Notes under the pieces: generated by a model | Seen by the model: only the letters and a program-made list of their open reading frames with translations | Told to the model about the DNA's origin: nothing | The model's database searches: none | Program-made: the position numbers and the translations under genes | Assembly: GCF_016405985.1 (NCBI RefSeq) | Contig: NZ_JAEFCF010000011.1 | Location: 60,222-124,221 of the forward strand | Length of the DNA: 64,000 nucleotides | DNA from: Paracoccus sp. IB05 | GTDB taxonomy: Bacteria > Pseudomonadota > Alphaproteobacteria > Rhodobacterales > Rhodobacteraceae | Direction: 5' to 3' | Part shown: in pieces, positions 1 to 6,886 of the stretch | Layout: every line of letters begins with the position of its first letter | How positions within the stretch are numbered: the first letter of the stretch is position 1

Positions 1-339
1 CCGGCGGGCGGCGAAGCGGTGGCGGCAACGCTGGCCCGGATGCCGGCGCGCGACACTTACGCGATTTGCGGCATGCTCAACACCAAGGATGTGACGGGCT
101 ATATGCGCCCGCTCGCCCCCGCACTGCGGCGCCTGATCGCGGTCGAGATCCCGGGCGAGCCAAATACCCTGCCGGCCACGGCAACGCGCGATGCGGCTGC
201 AACCGCCGGGATCCCTGCCGCAGTTGCAGGATCCGTCCAGGCCGCGCTTGACGAAATCGCCGCCGGGGCGCCTGAGGCACGGGTGTTGATCTGCGGCTCG
301 CTCTATCTCGCGGGGCAGATCCTCAAGGAGAATGGCTGA
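1..339 (+). CDS. folC: FolC C-terminal part (folylpolyglutamate/dihydrofolate synthase), truncated by window edge
   Basis: The reading frame is open from base 1 and stops at 339, so only the last 112 residues are present. The visible part matches the C-terminal ligase domain of bifunctional folylpolyglutamate synthase/dihydrofolate synthase: a G-M-L-N-T-K-D stretch that corresponds to the family GMxxDKD segment, and the closing L-I-C-G-S-L-Y-L-A-G motif near the end. The enzyme adds glutamate to folates in the cytoplasm. The catalytic P-loop half lies outside the window. The assignment is by family recognition of the C-terminus only. Confidence 0.85.
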   Translation, partial: PAGGEAVAATLARMPARDTYAICGMLNTKDVTGYMRPLAPALRRLIAVEIPGEPNTLPATATRDAAATAGIPAAVAGSVQAALDEIAAGAPEARVLICGSLYLAGQILKENG

Positions 340-568
340 GCCAGGCGCCCGGCCATTTCTTTGCAGAATTCAGTGCCTGAGGACCGTTTCGCGTTTCGGC
401 TGCCGCGGATGCACGCCTGCCATCCTCGCATAATTGCCAGGGTGGTCTTCAGGCTCCTTAACCGGAGCGGGGTGCCATTGATCTGATTGACTGACCAAAA
501 GACCGGACACTGCCATAAGCCCAGGAAAGGGTCGGACCCTGATTACCCGAATTGCCGACGCCCGAGAC

Positions 569-997
569 TTGCCGGCTTTGCGGGACCTGTTCCTGCGATC
601 AAGACGCTCGGCCTTCGTCTGGGAGGTGCCTTCCTCGCTGCGTGCAGAGGATTTCGACATCCAGACAGTCGATGAGTTGAAATTTGTCGCAGTGGATGCC
701 GGTCGGATTCTGGGGTTCATCTCGGTCTGGGAACCTGACCGATTCATCCATCACCTGCATGTTGACCCAGAACTTCCACGCCGTGGCATCGGGTCAGCCC
801 TTCTCAGGGCCTTGCCCGGCTGGCCGACCGCCCCCTACCGTCTCAAATGCGTCGCAGTGAACACCCCGGCACTTGCGTTCTATCGGGCAAATCAGTTCAC
901 GCAGGCAGGTGATGGCCATGCGGATGGTCAGGATTATCTGCTGCTTGAGTCGGGCGGTGTCCCGCCCCCTTTAGCGGCGCCCGGGCCCCGCCTGTGA
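569..997 (+). CDS. GNAT family N-acetyltransferase
   Basis: A small acetyltransferase with the acetyl-CoA binding motif A visible as H-L-H-V-D-P-E-L-P-R-R-G-I-G-S-A-L-L, followed by the usual N-x-x-A-x-x-F-Y motif B (NTPALAFYRANQF). The substrate is unknown. Start choice is uncertain. TTG at 569 is the first canonical start, but homologous-looking sequence (ITRIADARDL) begins upstream, where a CTG at 539 sits 8 bases after an AGGAAAGG ribosome-binding site; the frame is closed by a stop at 488-490. Either CTG is used or the gene has lost its ATG. It follows folC after about 200 bases and is not evidently in an operon. Confidence 0.7.
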   Translation: MPALRDLFLRSRRSAFVWEVPSSLRAEDFDIQTVDELKFVAVDAGRILGFISVWEPDRFIHHLHVDPELPRRGIGSALLRALPGWPTAPYRLKCVAVNTPALAFYRANQFTQAGDGHADGQDYLLLESGGVPPPLAAPGPRL

Positions 998-1129
998 TCC
1001 TGCACAAGCGCAACCCTGCGTCCCTCAGGGAATGGCTGGCCTCGGCTCTTTGCAGCTGACAGATTGCCGCCGAGGCGGGCTGGCCTGCCGTTTATGGCCA
1101 GCCCAGAGGACGCACGGAGAGCACGCGCC

Positions 1130-1756
1130 TCAGCCTTTCGCCCCGTAGCGCGCCATGAACATCTCCACCGTGGCCGCAACCGCGCGCTCAATCTCTTCGG
1201 GATGGATATCATCGACGAGGTTCAGCATCGCCCGGTCATGGACTGTCGATTTCGCCAGCTGCACGAACTGATCCACCGCAATATCGAAATCCGCGATCTC
1301 CAGCTCGCCGCGTGCCGCCAGCTCGCGCAGGCGGATCTCCAGCCGCCCTCTGACGATCCCCGGCCCGTTCACATAGAACTGCCGCGCAAGTTCGGGAAAG
1401 CGCGACACTTCGCCCACCACCAGCCGGAAGAGCTGCCGCCCGAAATCCGACAGCGCAAAGCGGATCACCCGCCGCGAGGACTGGGCCAGAAACTCGCGCG
1501 CCGGGGGCGTCTGCGTCATATCCGCCTCGGCAAGGCTGGCCTGGCGCTGGCATTCGGCGCTGAACACCTCGGCAAACATCACGCGTTTGTCGGGGAAGTA
1601 GGAATAGAGCGTGGCCTTGGAAACCCCGGCCTCGCGGGCGATCTCATCTACCGATGCGCCTTCAAACCCATCGCGCAGGAAAACACGCAATGCGCCTTCC
1701 TGAACCTGATCAAATTTTCGGCCTCTGCGGACCTCGGAGTCGGAAATACATGTCAT
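1130..1756 (-). CDS. TetR/AcrR family transcriptional regulator
   Basis: A 208-residue TetR-type repressor. The N-terminal helix-turn-helix is clear: F-x-x-x-G-F-E-G-A-S-V-D-E-I-A-R-E-A-G-V-S-K-A-T-L-Y-S-Y-F, about residues 25-60, followed by an alpha-helical ligand-binding domain. ATG at 1756 was chosen because it leaves a normal-length N-terminal arm (MTCISDSE); an open frame extends further upstream to about 1873 but resembles nothing. The gene is divergent from mbfA with about 180 bases between them, so it may control itself, mbfA, or both. Its ligand cannot be read from the sequence. Confidence 0.88.
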   Translation of the reverse strand: MTCISDSEVRRGRKFDQVQEGALRVFLRDGFEGASVDEIAREAGVSKATLYSYFPDKRVMFAEVFSAECQRQASLAEADMTQTPPAREFLAQSSRRVIRFALSDFGRQLFRLVVGEVSRFPELARQFYVNGPGIVRGRLEIRLRELAARGELEIADFDIAVDQFVQLAKSTVHDRAMLNLVDDIHPEEIERAVAATVEMFMARYGAKG

Positions 1757-1787
1757 AACAGCAGCATCATGGCCGCGGGTCGGGCAG

Positions 1788-1810
1788 TTGGCAACCATGA
1801 GGCTTGTCAA
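1788..1810. promoter_or_regulatory. Candidate operator between tetR and mbfA (imperfect palindrome)
   Basis: TTGGCAA and TTGTCAA are separated by nine bases. Read on the two strands they give TTGGCAA and TTGACAA, so six of seven positions are symmetric. It lies in the divergent promoter region 30-55 bases in front of the TetR start, where such repressors usually bind. The assignment to this TetR is inference from position. Confidence 0.3.
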
Positions 1811-1938
1811 TTTGCGCCCGGGCCCGAATTTCCGGCTGGCCTTCCGGCAGCGCAGCAGGCTAGCTGACCGCAATGCAGCCTATCGCGCAAAGATGGTGCA
1901 GGGGTGCTTCAGTGACGTCGCTGTGAGGGAGGTCCGAG

Positions 1939-2916
1939 ATGTTGACCGCGCGCTTATCCCGCCGCCGGCTCCGGGATCTCTCGGAGACCGAGATCCTCGC
2001 ACTGGCGATCTCGTCAGAGGAAGATGATGCCCGCATTTACCGCCATTACGCCGACCGTCTCCGGGCGGAATACCCCGCCAGCGCGGCGGTGTTTGACGGG
2101 ATGGCGCTTGAGGAAGATGGCCATCGCCGCGCGCTGATCGACCTTTTCACCAGCCGGTTCGGCCAGGTGATCCCACTGATCCGGCGCGAACATGTGGCAG
2201 GGTTCCATATGCGCAGGCCGGTCTGGCTGAAGGCGCAGATGTCGCTGGACCTGATCCGGGCCGAGGCGGCAAAGATGGAACGCGAGGCCGGCGCCTTTTA
2301 TGAAAGCGCCGCCGCCCATGCCACCGATGCGGCGACGCGCAAATTGCTGGGCGATCTGGCCCAGGCGGAATCGGCCCATGAACGGGCAGCCGATCAGCTG
2401 ACAAAGACCCATCTGAGCGACGATGCCAGTGCTGCCGAGAGCCAGACGGAAAAGCGCCAGTTCATCCTGACCTGGGTGCAGCCAGGCCTTGCCGGGCTGA
2501 TGGATGGCTCGGTCTCGACGCTCGCGCCGATCTTCGCCACGGCTTTCGCGACGCAAAACACCCATACGACCTTTCTGGTGGGGCTGGCCGCCTCGGTCGG
2601 CGCCGGGATCTCGATGGGCTTTACCGAGGCCGCGGCGGATGATGGCCGGATCTCGGGGCGCGGCAGCCCGCTCAAGCGCGGCATCGCGACCGGGGTGATG
2701 ACGGCCCTTGGCGGGCTCGGCCATGCGCTGCCTTATCTGATCCCGAATTTCCACCTCGCCACCACCATCGCGATGATCGTGGTGTTCTTCGAACTCTGGG
2801 CCATCGCCTGGATCCAGAACCGCTATATGGAGACGCCATTCCTGCGCGCGGCCTTCCAGGTCGTGCTGGGCGGCGCGCTGGTCTTTGCCGCCGGCGTGCT
2901 GATCGGCGGCGGCTAG
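1939..2916 (+). CDS. mbfA: MbfA: membrane-bound ferritin-like/VIT1 fusion, iron exporter
   Basis: 325 residues with two parts. Residues about 12-160 form a rubrerythrin/ferritin-like four-helix domain with repeated E-x-x-H-type iron ligands (S-E-E-D-D-A-R-I-Y, E-E-D-G-H-R-R-A, E-S-A-H-E-R-A). Residues about 165-325 form a VIT1/CCC1-type membrane domain with about five hydrophobic segments, starting at Q-P-G-L-A-G-L-M-D-G-S-V-S-T-L. This architecture is that of MbfA, which exports iron from the cytoplasm in rhizobia and relatives and is under iron-responsive (Irr) control there. No Irr or Fur box was recognised here. A strong GGGAGG precedes the ATG. It is divergent from a TetR gene. Confidence 0.92.
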   Translation: MLTARLSRRRLRDLSETEILALAISSEEDDARIYRHYADRLRAEYPASAAVFDGMALEEDGHRRALIDLFTSRFGQVIPLIRREHVAGFHMRRPVWLKAQMSLDLIRAEAAKMEREAGAFYESAAAHATDAATRKLLGDLAQAESAHERAADQLTKTHLSDDASAAESQTEKRQFILTWVQPGLAGLMDGSVSTLAPIFATAFATQNTHTTFLVGLAASVGAGISMGFTEAAADDGRISGRGSPLKRGIATGVMTALGGLGHALPYLIPNFHLATTIAMIVVFFELWAIAWIQNRYMETPFLRAAFQVVLGGALVFAAGVLIGGG

Positions 2917-3018
2917 CCGCGCCCGCGCCCCTTGCTCCGGCGCGGCAATATCTCCATGGTGGCGCCAAAGCCGGAGGGGGCCAGGTTCCGCCTCACCCGG
3001 AGACGAAGAGGAGAGACC

Positions 3019-3849
3019 ATGAAGACGATTTCGGAAAACCGTTGCTTTGGTGGGGTGCAGGGCGTCTATAGCCACGCTTCGGAGACCACGCGGACCGATA
3101 TGACCTTTGGCCTTTTCCTGCCGGAAGGGGCCGAAGACGGGCCGGTGCCGCTGTTGTGGTATCTCTCGGGCCTGACCTGCACGCATGAGAATGCGATGGT
3201 GAAAGCCGGCGCGCAACGCTGGGCCGCCGAAGCCGGCATCGCGCTGATCTTCCCTGATACCAGCCCGCGCGGCGAGGCTGTCGCCAATGACGAGGCCTAT
3301 GATCTGGGCCAGGGCGCCGGCTTCTATGTGAATGCGACCGAAGGCCCCTGGGCCAGGCATTACAAGATGTGGGATTATGTGACCGATGAGCTGCCGGACC
3401 TCGTGTTCCGCGCTTTCCCGCTGGAGGAAGGCCTCCAGGCGATCACCGGCCATTCGATGGGCGGCCATGGCGCGCTGACCATCGCAATGAGTTTCCCGGG
3501 CCGCTTCTCCTCGGTCTCGGCCTTTTCACCGATCTGCAACCCGATGGCGTCAGACTGGGGCCGCAAACAGTTCACCGCCTATCTCGGCGCGGATGAGAGC
3601 ACATGGGCGCCGCATGACGCCTCGGCGCTGATGCGCAAACGTGGCTTTGACGGACCGGTGCTGATCGATCAGGGCACCTCTGATCAGTTCATTGACCTGC
3701 TGAAACCCGAAGCCCTTGCCGCCGCGATGACCGAACGCCGCCAGGGCGGCACCTTCCGGATGCAGAAAGGCTATGACCACAGCTATTTCTTCGTGTCCTC
3801 CTTCATCGAAGATCACATTTCTTTCCATGTCGATGCGCTGAGAGGCTGA
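3019..3849 (+). CDS. fghA: S-formylglutathione hydrolase
   Basis: 276 residues, the usual length of esterase-D-type S-formylglutathione hydrolases, which release formate and glutathione in the glutathione-dependent formaldehyde oxidation pathway. The serine nucleophile motif G-H-S-M-G-G-H-G is at Ser146, with Asp222 (Q-G-T-S-D-Q-F) and His254 (Y-D-H-S-Y-F) completing the triad. W-Y-L-S-G-L-T-C-T-H-E-N near residues 47-58 is typical of the family. ATG at 3019 has an AGAGGAGAG site just upstream. The partner dehydrogenase adhI/flhA is not in this window. Confidence 0.93.
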   Translation: MKTISENRCFGGVQGVYSHASETTRTDMTFGLFLPEGAEDGPVPLLWYLSGLTCTHENAMVKAGAQRWAAEAGIALIFPDTSPRGEAVANDEAYDLGQGAGFYVNATEGPWARHYKMWDYVTDELPDLVFRAFPLEEGLQAITGHSMGGHGALTIAMSFPGRFSSVSAFSPICNPMASDWGRKQFTAYLGADESTWAPHDASALMRKRGFDGPVLIDQGTSDQFIDLLKPEALAAAMTERRQGGTFRMQKGYDHSYFFVSSFIEDHISFHVDALRG

Positions 3850-3898
3850 AGACCAGGAGGGGGCCCTGCCCCCTCGGCCCTTTCAGGGCCTCTCCCCC

Positions 3899-3960
3899 GG
3901 GATATTTAGAGACAGAAAATGCAAGGCGAGCGCTGAATATTTTCTGTCTCTAAATATCCC
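3899..3960. repeat. Perfect 22-bp inverted repeat, 18-base spacer
   Basis: Positions 3899-3920 (GGGATATTTAGAGACAGAAA plus AT) are the exact reverse complement of 3939-3960. It sits between fghA and yaiI, immediately after a GC-rich hairpin stretch (GGGGGCCCTGCCCCC, about 3859-3873). It could act as a transcription terminator without a T-run, or be a dispersed REP-like element of this bacterial family. Confidence 0.8.
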
Positions 3961-4014
3961 CGCCGGAGGCTTCCGCAATCCGTCACAGGAGCCGCCGCTC
4001 TTCAGGAAAGCCCG

Positions 4015-4494
4015 ATGACCCTTTATATCGACGCCGATGCCTGCCCGGTGAAAGCCGAGGCCGAACAGGTCGCGACCCGGCTGCGCCAGCCGATGGTGCT
4101 GGTCTCGAATGGCGGCATCCGGCCCTCGGCCAATCCACTGGTCTCGTCAGTCTATGTCGGTCAGGGGCTGGATGAGGCCGATCGCTGGATCGCGGATCAC
4201 GCGGGGCGCGGTGATGTGGTGGTGACCTCGGACATCCCATTGGCCGCGCGCGTGATAGAAGGCGGCGCTTTTGTGGTCAAACCCAATGGGGAAGAGCTGC
4301 ATGAGCGCAATATCGGCTCGGTTCTGGCCACCCGGGATCTGATGGCCGACCTGCGCTCGGCCGATCCGTTCCGGCAGGGCGGCGGGCGTCCTTTCTCGAA
4401 AGCCGACCGCTCGCGGTTTCTGGAATCGCTGGATCGCGTGATGCGCCGCGCCGATGTCGCGGGCAGGACAGACGCGGGCGGAAAAGCAGGCTGA
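4015..4494 (+). CDS. YaiI/YqxD family protein (UPF0178, DUF188)
   Basis: 159 residues that begin with the family signature [10 protein letters not shown] (residues 4-13) and carry [10 protein letters not shown] (about residues 69-78) and [11 protein letters not shown]. The fold is PIN-like with conserved aspartates (Asp6, Asp8, Asp73), which suggests a nuclease-like metal site, but the biological role of the family is not established. It is followed 13 bases later by an EamA permease. Confidence 0.9.
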   Translation: MTLYIDADACPVKAEAEQVATRLRQPMVLVSNGGIRPSANPLVSSVYVGQGLDEADRWIADHAGRGDVVVTSDIPLAARVIEGGAFVVKPNGEELHERNIGSVLATRDLMADLRSADPFRQGGGRPFSKADRSRFLESLDRVMRRADVAGRTDAGGKAG

Positions 4495-4507
4495 ACCTGC
4501 TGCCATC

Positions 4508-5470
4508 ATGTCTGAGCCCATACAACATGCCGGCCCGTCCGGCCCCTCGCCGGTTCTGACCGGCATCCTGCTTGCGGCAGGAGGCACCGCGCTTTACTCG
4601 GTCAATGATATGGCGATCAAGCAGCTTGCCAGCGGCTATGCGCTGCATCAGATCATCCTGATCCGCTCGCTTGTCGGGATGACGGTCCTCCTGTTCCTGA
4701 TCGCGCGCTCCGGGCGCGGCTTTGCTCAGCTGCGCACCAGAAGGCTGCCTGGCCATCTGACCCGCGTTTTCGTCATCCTGATCTCGAACTCGGCCTATTA
4801 CACCGGTCTGGCCGTGATGCCGATGGCCGATGCCGCGGCGGTGTCCTATACCAGCCCGCTGATGGTCACAGCACTTTCCGTCCTTGCGCTGCATGAACGT
4901 GTCGGACCAAGGCGCTGGTTCGCGGTATTCCTCGGCCTGGTTGGCACGATCCTGATCCTGCGACCCGGCGCCGGGGTCATCCAGATCGCCGCCGTCCTCG
5001 TGCTCCTGTCTTCGCTGCTCTATGCCATCGGCAATCTGATGACCCGATCAATGCGCGAAACCGAGACGGCGATGACATTTTCTTTCTATGTCATCTCGGG
5101 TTTCATCATCCTGTCATCGCTCATGGGTCTGATCTGCGGTGACGGCCGGTTCGACACCGGAGATGAACTCTGGAGCTTTCTGTTGCGCCCCTGGATCTGG
5201 CCGCCGCTTGCCGATATCCCCTGGCTTTTGCTGACCGGCTGCTGCGTGGTGAGCGGCGGGCTGATGATCGCCCAGGCCTATCGCACCACCGAAGCCGCCA
5301 TCCTCGCCCCTTTCGACTATACCGGAATGCCGATGGCGATTTTCTGGGGCGTCACCATTTTCGGCACCTGGCCCGACCTCACCTCCTGGGGCGGCATCGC
5401 GCTGATCTGCGGCTCGGGCATCTATATCGTCTGGCGCGAGGCGATCATCGGCAAAAGGAAAAAGACGTGA
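4508..5470 (+). CDS. EamA/DMT family permease
   Basis: 320 residues with about ten hydrophobic helices arranged as two EamA repeats (residues about 18-145 and 165-305), the layout of drug/metabolite transporters in the inner membrane. The second repeat contains the typical Y-R-T-T-E-A-A-I-L-A-P-F-D-Y segment. Substrate is unknown. ATG at 4508 was preferred over an upstream in-frame start because it begins right at the N-terminal tail before helix 1. Its stop overlaps the GTG start of the next gene (GTGA), so the two are probably co-translated. Confidence 0.87.
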   Translation: MSEPIQHAGPSGPSPVLTGILLAAGGTALYSVNDMAIKQLASGYALHQIILIRSLVGMTVLLFLIARSGRGFAQLRTRRLPGHLTRVFVILISNSAYYTGLAVMPMADAAAVSYTSPLMVTALSVLALHERVGPRRWFAVFLGLVGTILILRPGAGVIQIAAVLVLLSSLLYAIGNLMTRSMRETETAMTFSFYVISGFIILSSLMGLICGDGRFDTGDELWSFLLRPWIWPPLADIPWLLLTGCCVVSGGLMIAQAYRTTEAAILAPFDYTGMPMAIFWGVTIFGTWPDLTSWGGIALICGSGIYIVWREAIIGKRKKT

Positions 5471-6090
5471 AACCCGAAGCCGTCATCTTCGACATCGGCA
5501 ATGTGCTGCTCCGCTGGGATCCCGAGGGTTTCTACGACCGCGAGATCGGCGAGACCCGCCGCCGCGCCCTCTTTGCTGAAACCGGCCTGATGGAAGTGAA
5601 TGACGAGATCGACGCCGGCGCGCCTTTCCGCGCCTCGATCGAGGAACTCGCCGCACGCCATCCGGCCTGGGCGGCCGAGATCATGATGTGGCATGACCGC
5701 TGGCACGACCTCGCCTCGCCGCCGATCACCGGAGCGATCCGCTTGCGCGACACTTTGCGCGCCAAAGGCATCCCGGTTTTCGCCCTGACGAATTTCGGCG
5801 ATGGCTCCTGGGACCATGCCCTGCTGCGCTACGGCTTCCTCGCCGATTTCGACCGGCTCTATATCTCGGGCCGCCTGAAACTGGTGAAACCCGACCCCGC
5901 GCTCTACGCCCATGTCGAGGCGGATTGCGGCATTGCCCCCGACCGGCTGCTCTTTGCCGATGACCGCGCCGATAATATCGCCGCCGCCGCCAGGCGCGGC
6001 TGGCGCACCCATCAGGTCGAAAGCTGGGAAGGCCTCGCGCGCCGCCTCGTCGCCGAAGACCTCCTGACCGAGGCCGAAGCAGGGCTCTGA
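5467..6090 (+). CDS. HAD-IA family hydrolase (YihX-like)
   Basis: 207 residues of a haloacid-dehalogenase-type phosphatase. Motif I is F-D-I-G-N-V-L at Asp9; motif II is A-L-T-N-F; motif III is K-L-V-K-P-D; motif IV is F-A-D-D-R-A-D-N. The D-x-G-N-V variant of motif I is shared with YihX, a sugar-phosphate phosphatase, and with the N-terminal domain of epoxide hydrolases; the substrate here is not known. The start is GTG, overlapping the stop of the EamA permease by four bases. Confidence 0.9.
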   Translation: MKPEAVIFDIGNVLLRWDPEGFYDREIGETRRRALFAETGLMEVNDEIDAGAPFRASIEELAARHPAWAAEIMMWHDRWHDLASPPITGAIRLRDTLRAKGIPVFALTNFGDGSWDHALLRYGFLADFDRLYISGRLKLVKPDPALYAHVEADCGIAPDRLLFADDRADNIAAAARRGWRTHQVESWEGLARRLVAEDLLTEAEAGL

Positions 6091-6130
6091 GCGCCTCTCT
6101 TCCTCTTGACTGAAATACTCCGGGGGGGTG

Positions 6131-6148
6131 CGGGGGGCTGGCCCCCCG
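6131..6148. terminator. GC-rich hairpin downstream of the HAD gene
   Basis: CGGGGGGC and GCCCCCCG are perfectly complementary around two bases, preceded by TGAAATACTCC at 6112-6122. Blocks of this type (a TATTT/TACTCC stretch joined to a G/C-only hairpin) are frequent between genes in Rhodobacteraceae; the same style appears after fghA. There is no clear T-run, so termination is inferred from position. Confidence 0.45.
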
Positions 6149-6150
6149 CT

Positions 6151-6229
6151 TCCGTCACCGGCCAGATCTGTCACCGGCCAGATCTGTCACCGGCCAGATC
6201 TGTCACAGGCCAGATCTGTCACAGGCCAG
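6151..6229. repeat. 16-bp tandem repeat, about 4.9 copies, overlapping the 3' end of the NUDIX gene
   Basis: The unit is ATCTGTCACCGGCCAG. A 15-base first copy (6151-6165, starting TCC instead of ATCT) is followed by exact copies at 6166-6181 and 6182-6197 and by two copies with CAGG in place of CCGG at 6198-6213 and 6214-6229. Each junction forms the palindrome CAGATCTG. The stop codon of the minus-strand NUDIX gene (6219-6221) lies in the last copy. Confidence 0.95.
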
Positions 6230-6662
6230 CCAGGACCCGTGCCAGCATGGCGCGATCGCCTTCACTGCCCAAAAGCTCCAGCGCCTCGCCCGGGCTCAGC
6301 CAGACTGCCGTGTGTCCCGGCTCGCGCGGTGGCCCGTGCCGCAGGACCGGCCGTGCCAGCCAGACCGTGCAGACCTTCTCGGCCCAGAAGTCATAATCCG
6401 GCATGAAGGTGAACCGTCGATAGGTCCCGATCCGGCGCGGCGCGTCGATCTTCCAGCCGGTCTCCTCAAAGACCTCGCGATGCAGCGCCGCGAGCGGGTT
6501 CTCGCCCGGATCTATCCCGCCGCCCGGCAGCTGAAACTCCGGCACCGGACTTTGCTGGAAGGTGGTCAGGATCCGGCCCGCGCGCCACAGAACCGCATAG
6601 GCCCCTGGTCGCCGGCGATACTGCTGCCCGGGTTTCACCGCCTCGCCATACCGCCTGATCAT
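6219..6662 (-). CDS. NUDIX hydrolase
   Basis: 147 residues with a complete Nudix box at 48-70 (G-x5-E54-x7-R62-E63-V-F-E66-E67-T-G69-W), the metal-binding catalytic helix of pyrophosphohydrolases. The N-terminus (RRRPGAYAVL) and the W-L-S-P-G-E-A-L-E-L-L segment after the box are usual. The substrate cannot be predicted. The C-terminal residues and stop codon are encoded inside a 16-bp tandem array, so copy-number change there could alter the C-terminus. Confidence 0.9.
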   Translation of the reverse strand: MIRRYGEAVKPGQQYRRRPGAYAVLWRAGRILTTFQQSPVPEFQLPGGGIDPGENPLAALHREVFEETGWKIDAPRRIGTYRRFTFMPDYDFWAEKVCTVWLARPVLRHGPPREPGHTAVWLSPGEALELLGSEGDRAMLARVLAGL

Positions 6663-6697
6663 CGCATCCCCATACAGCGCCCCATAAACTGCCCCCC

Positions 6698-6726
6698 TTG
6701 GTCACCCGCCCTGGCGCGCCTATATA
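6698..6726 (+). promoter_or_regulatory. Predicted promoter of hslO
   Basis: TTGGTC at 6698-6703 and TATATA at 6721-6726 are separated by 17 bases. Transcription would start near 6733, giving a leader of about 155 bases before hslO. The CTTG-to-CTATAT arrangement would also suit a heat-shock (RpoH) sigma factor, but this cannot be decided from the sequence. Confidence 0.55.
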
Positions 6727-6768
6727 GGCCGTCGAACCCAGTCCCGGCCCGGGCGCCGTTCTGCCTCC

Positions 6769-6802
6769 AGCCTTGCCAGAGCCCGCCCTGATGGGCAAGG
6801 CT
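6769..6802 (+). other. Hairpin in the hslO 5' leader
   Basis: AGCCTTGCC (6769-6777) pairs perfectly with GGCAAGGCT (6794-6802) across a 16-base loop, about 85 bases before the hslO start. It could stabilise the leader or take part in regulation; a function is not shown. Confidence 0.45.
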
Positions 6803-6886
6803 GATGGCGTGCGCGTGCAGAGCCCTGGCCCTGCCCGGGTCTCAGCCCTTCAGACATGCGCAAATTCCGCGCCCGAGGATAAATCT

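Noticed and set aside
2014..3468. Long minus-strand frame across mbfA and fghA
   Set aside because: It covers two genes with clear domains on the plus strand and its own translation shows no domain.
6151..6229. Tandem repeat as a possible CRISPR array
   Set aside because: Units are only 16 bases and directly joined without spacers, and there is no cas gene.
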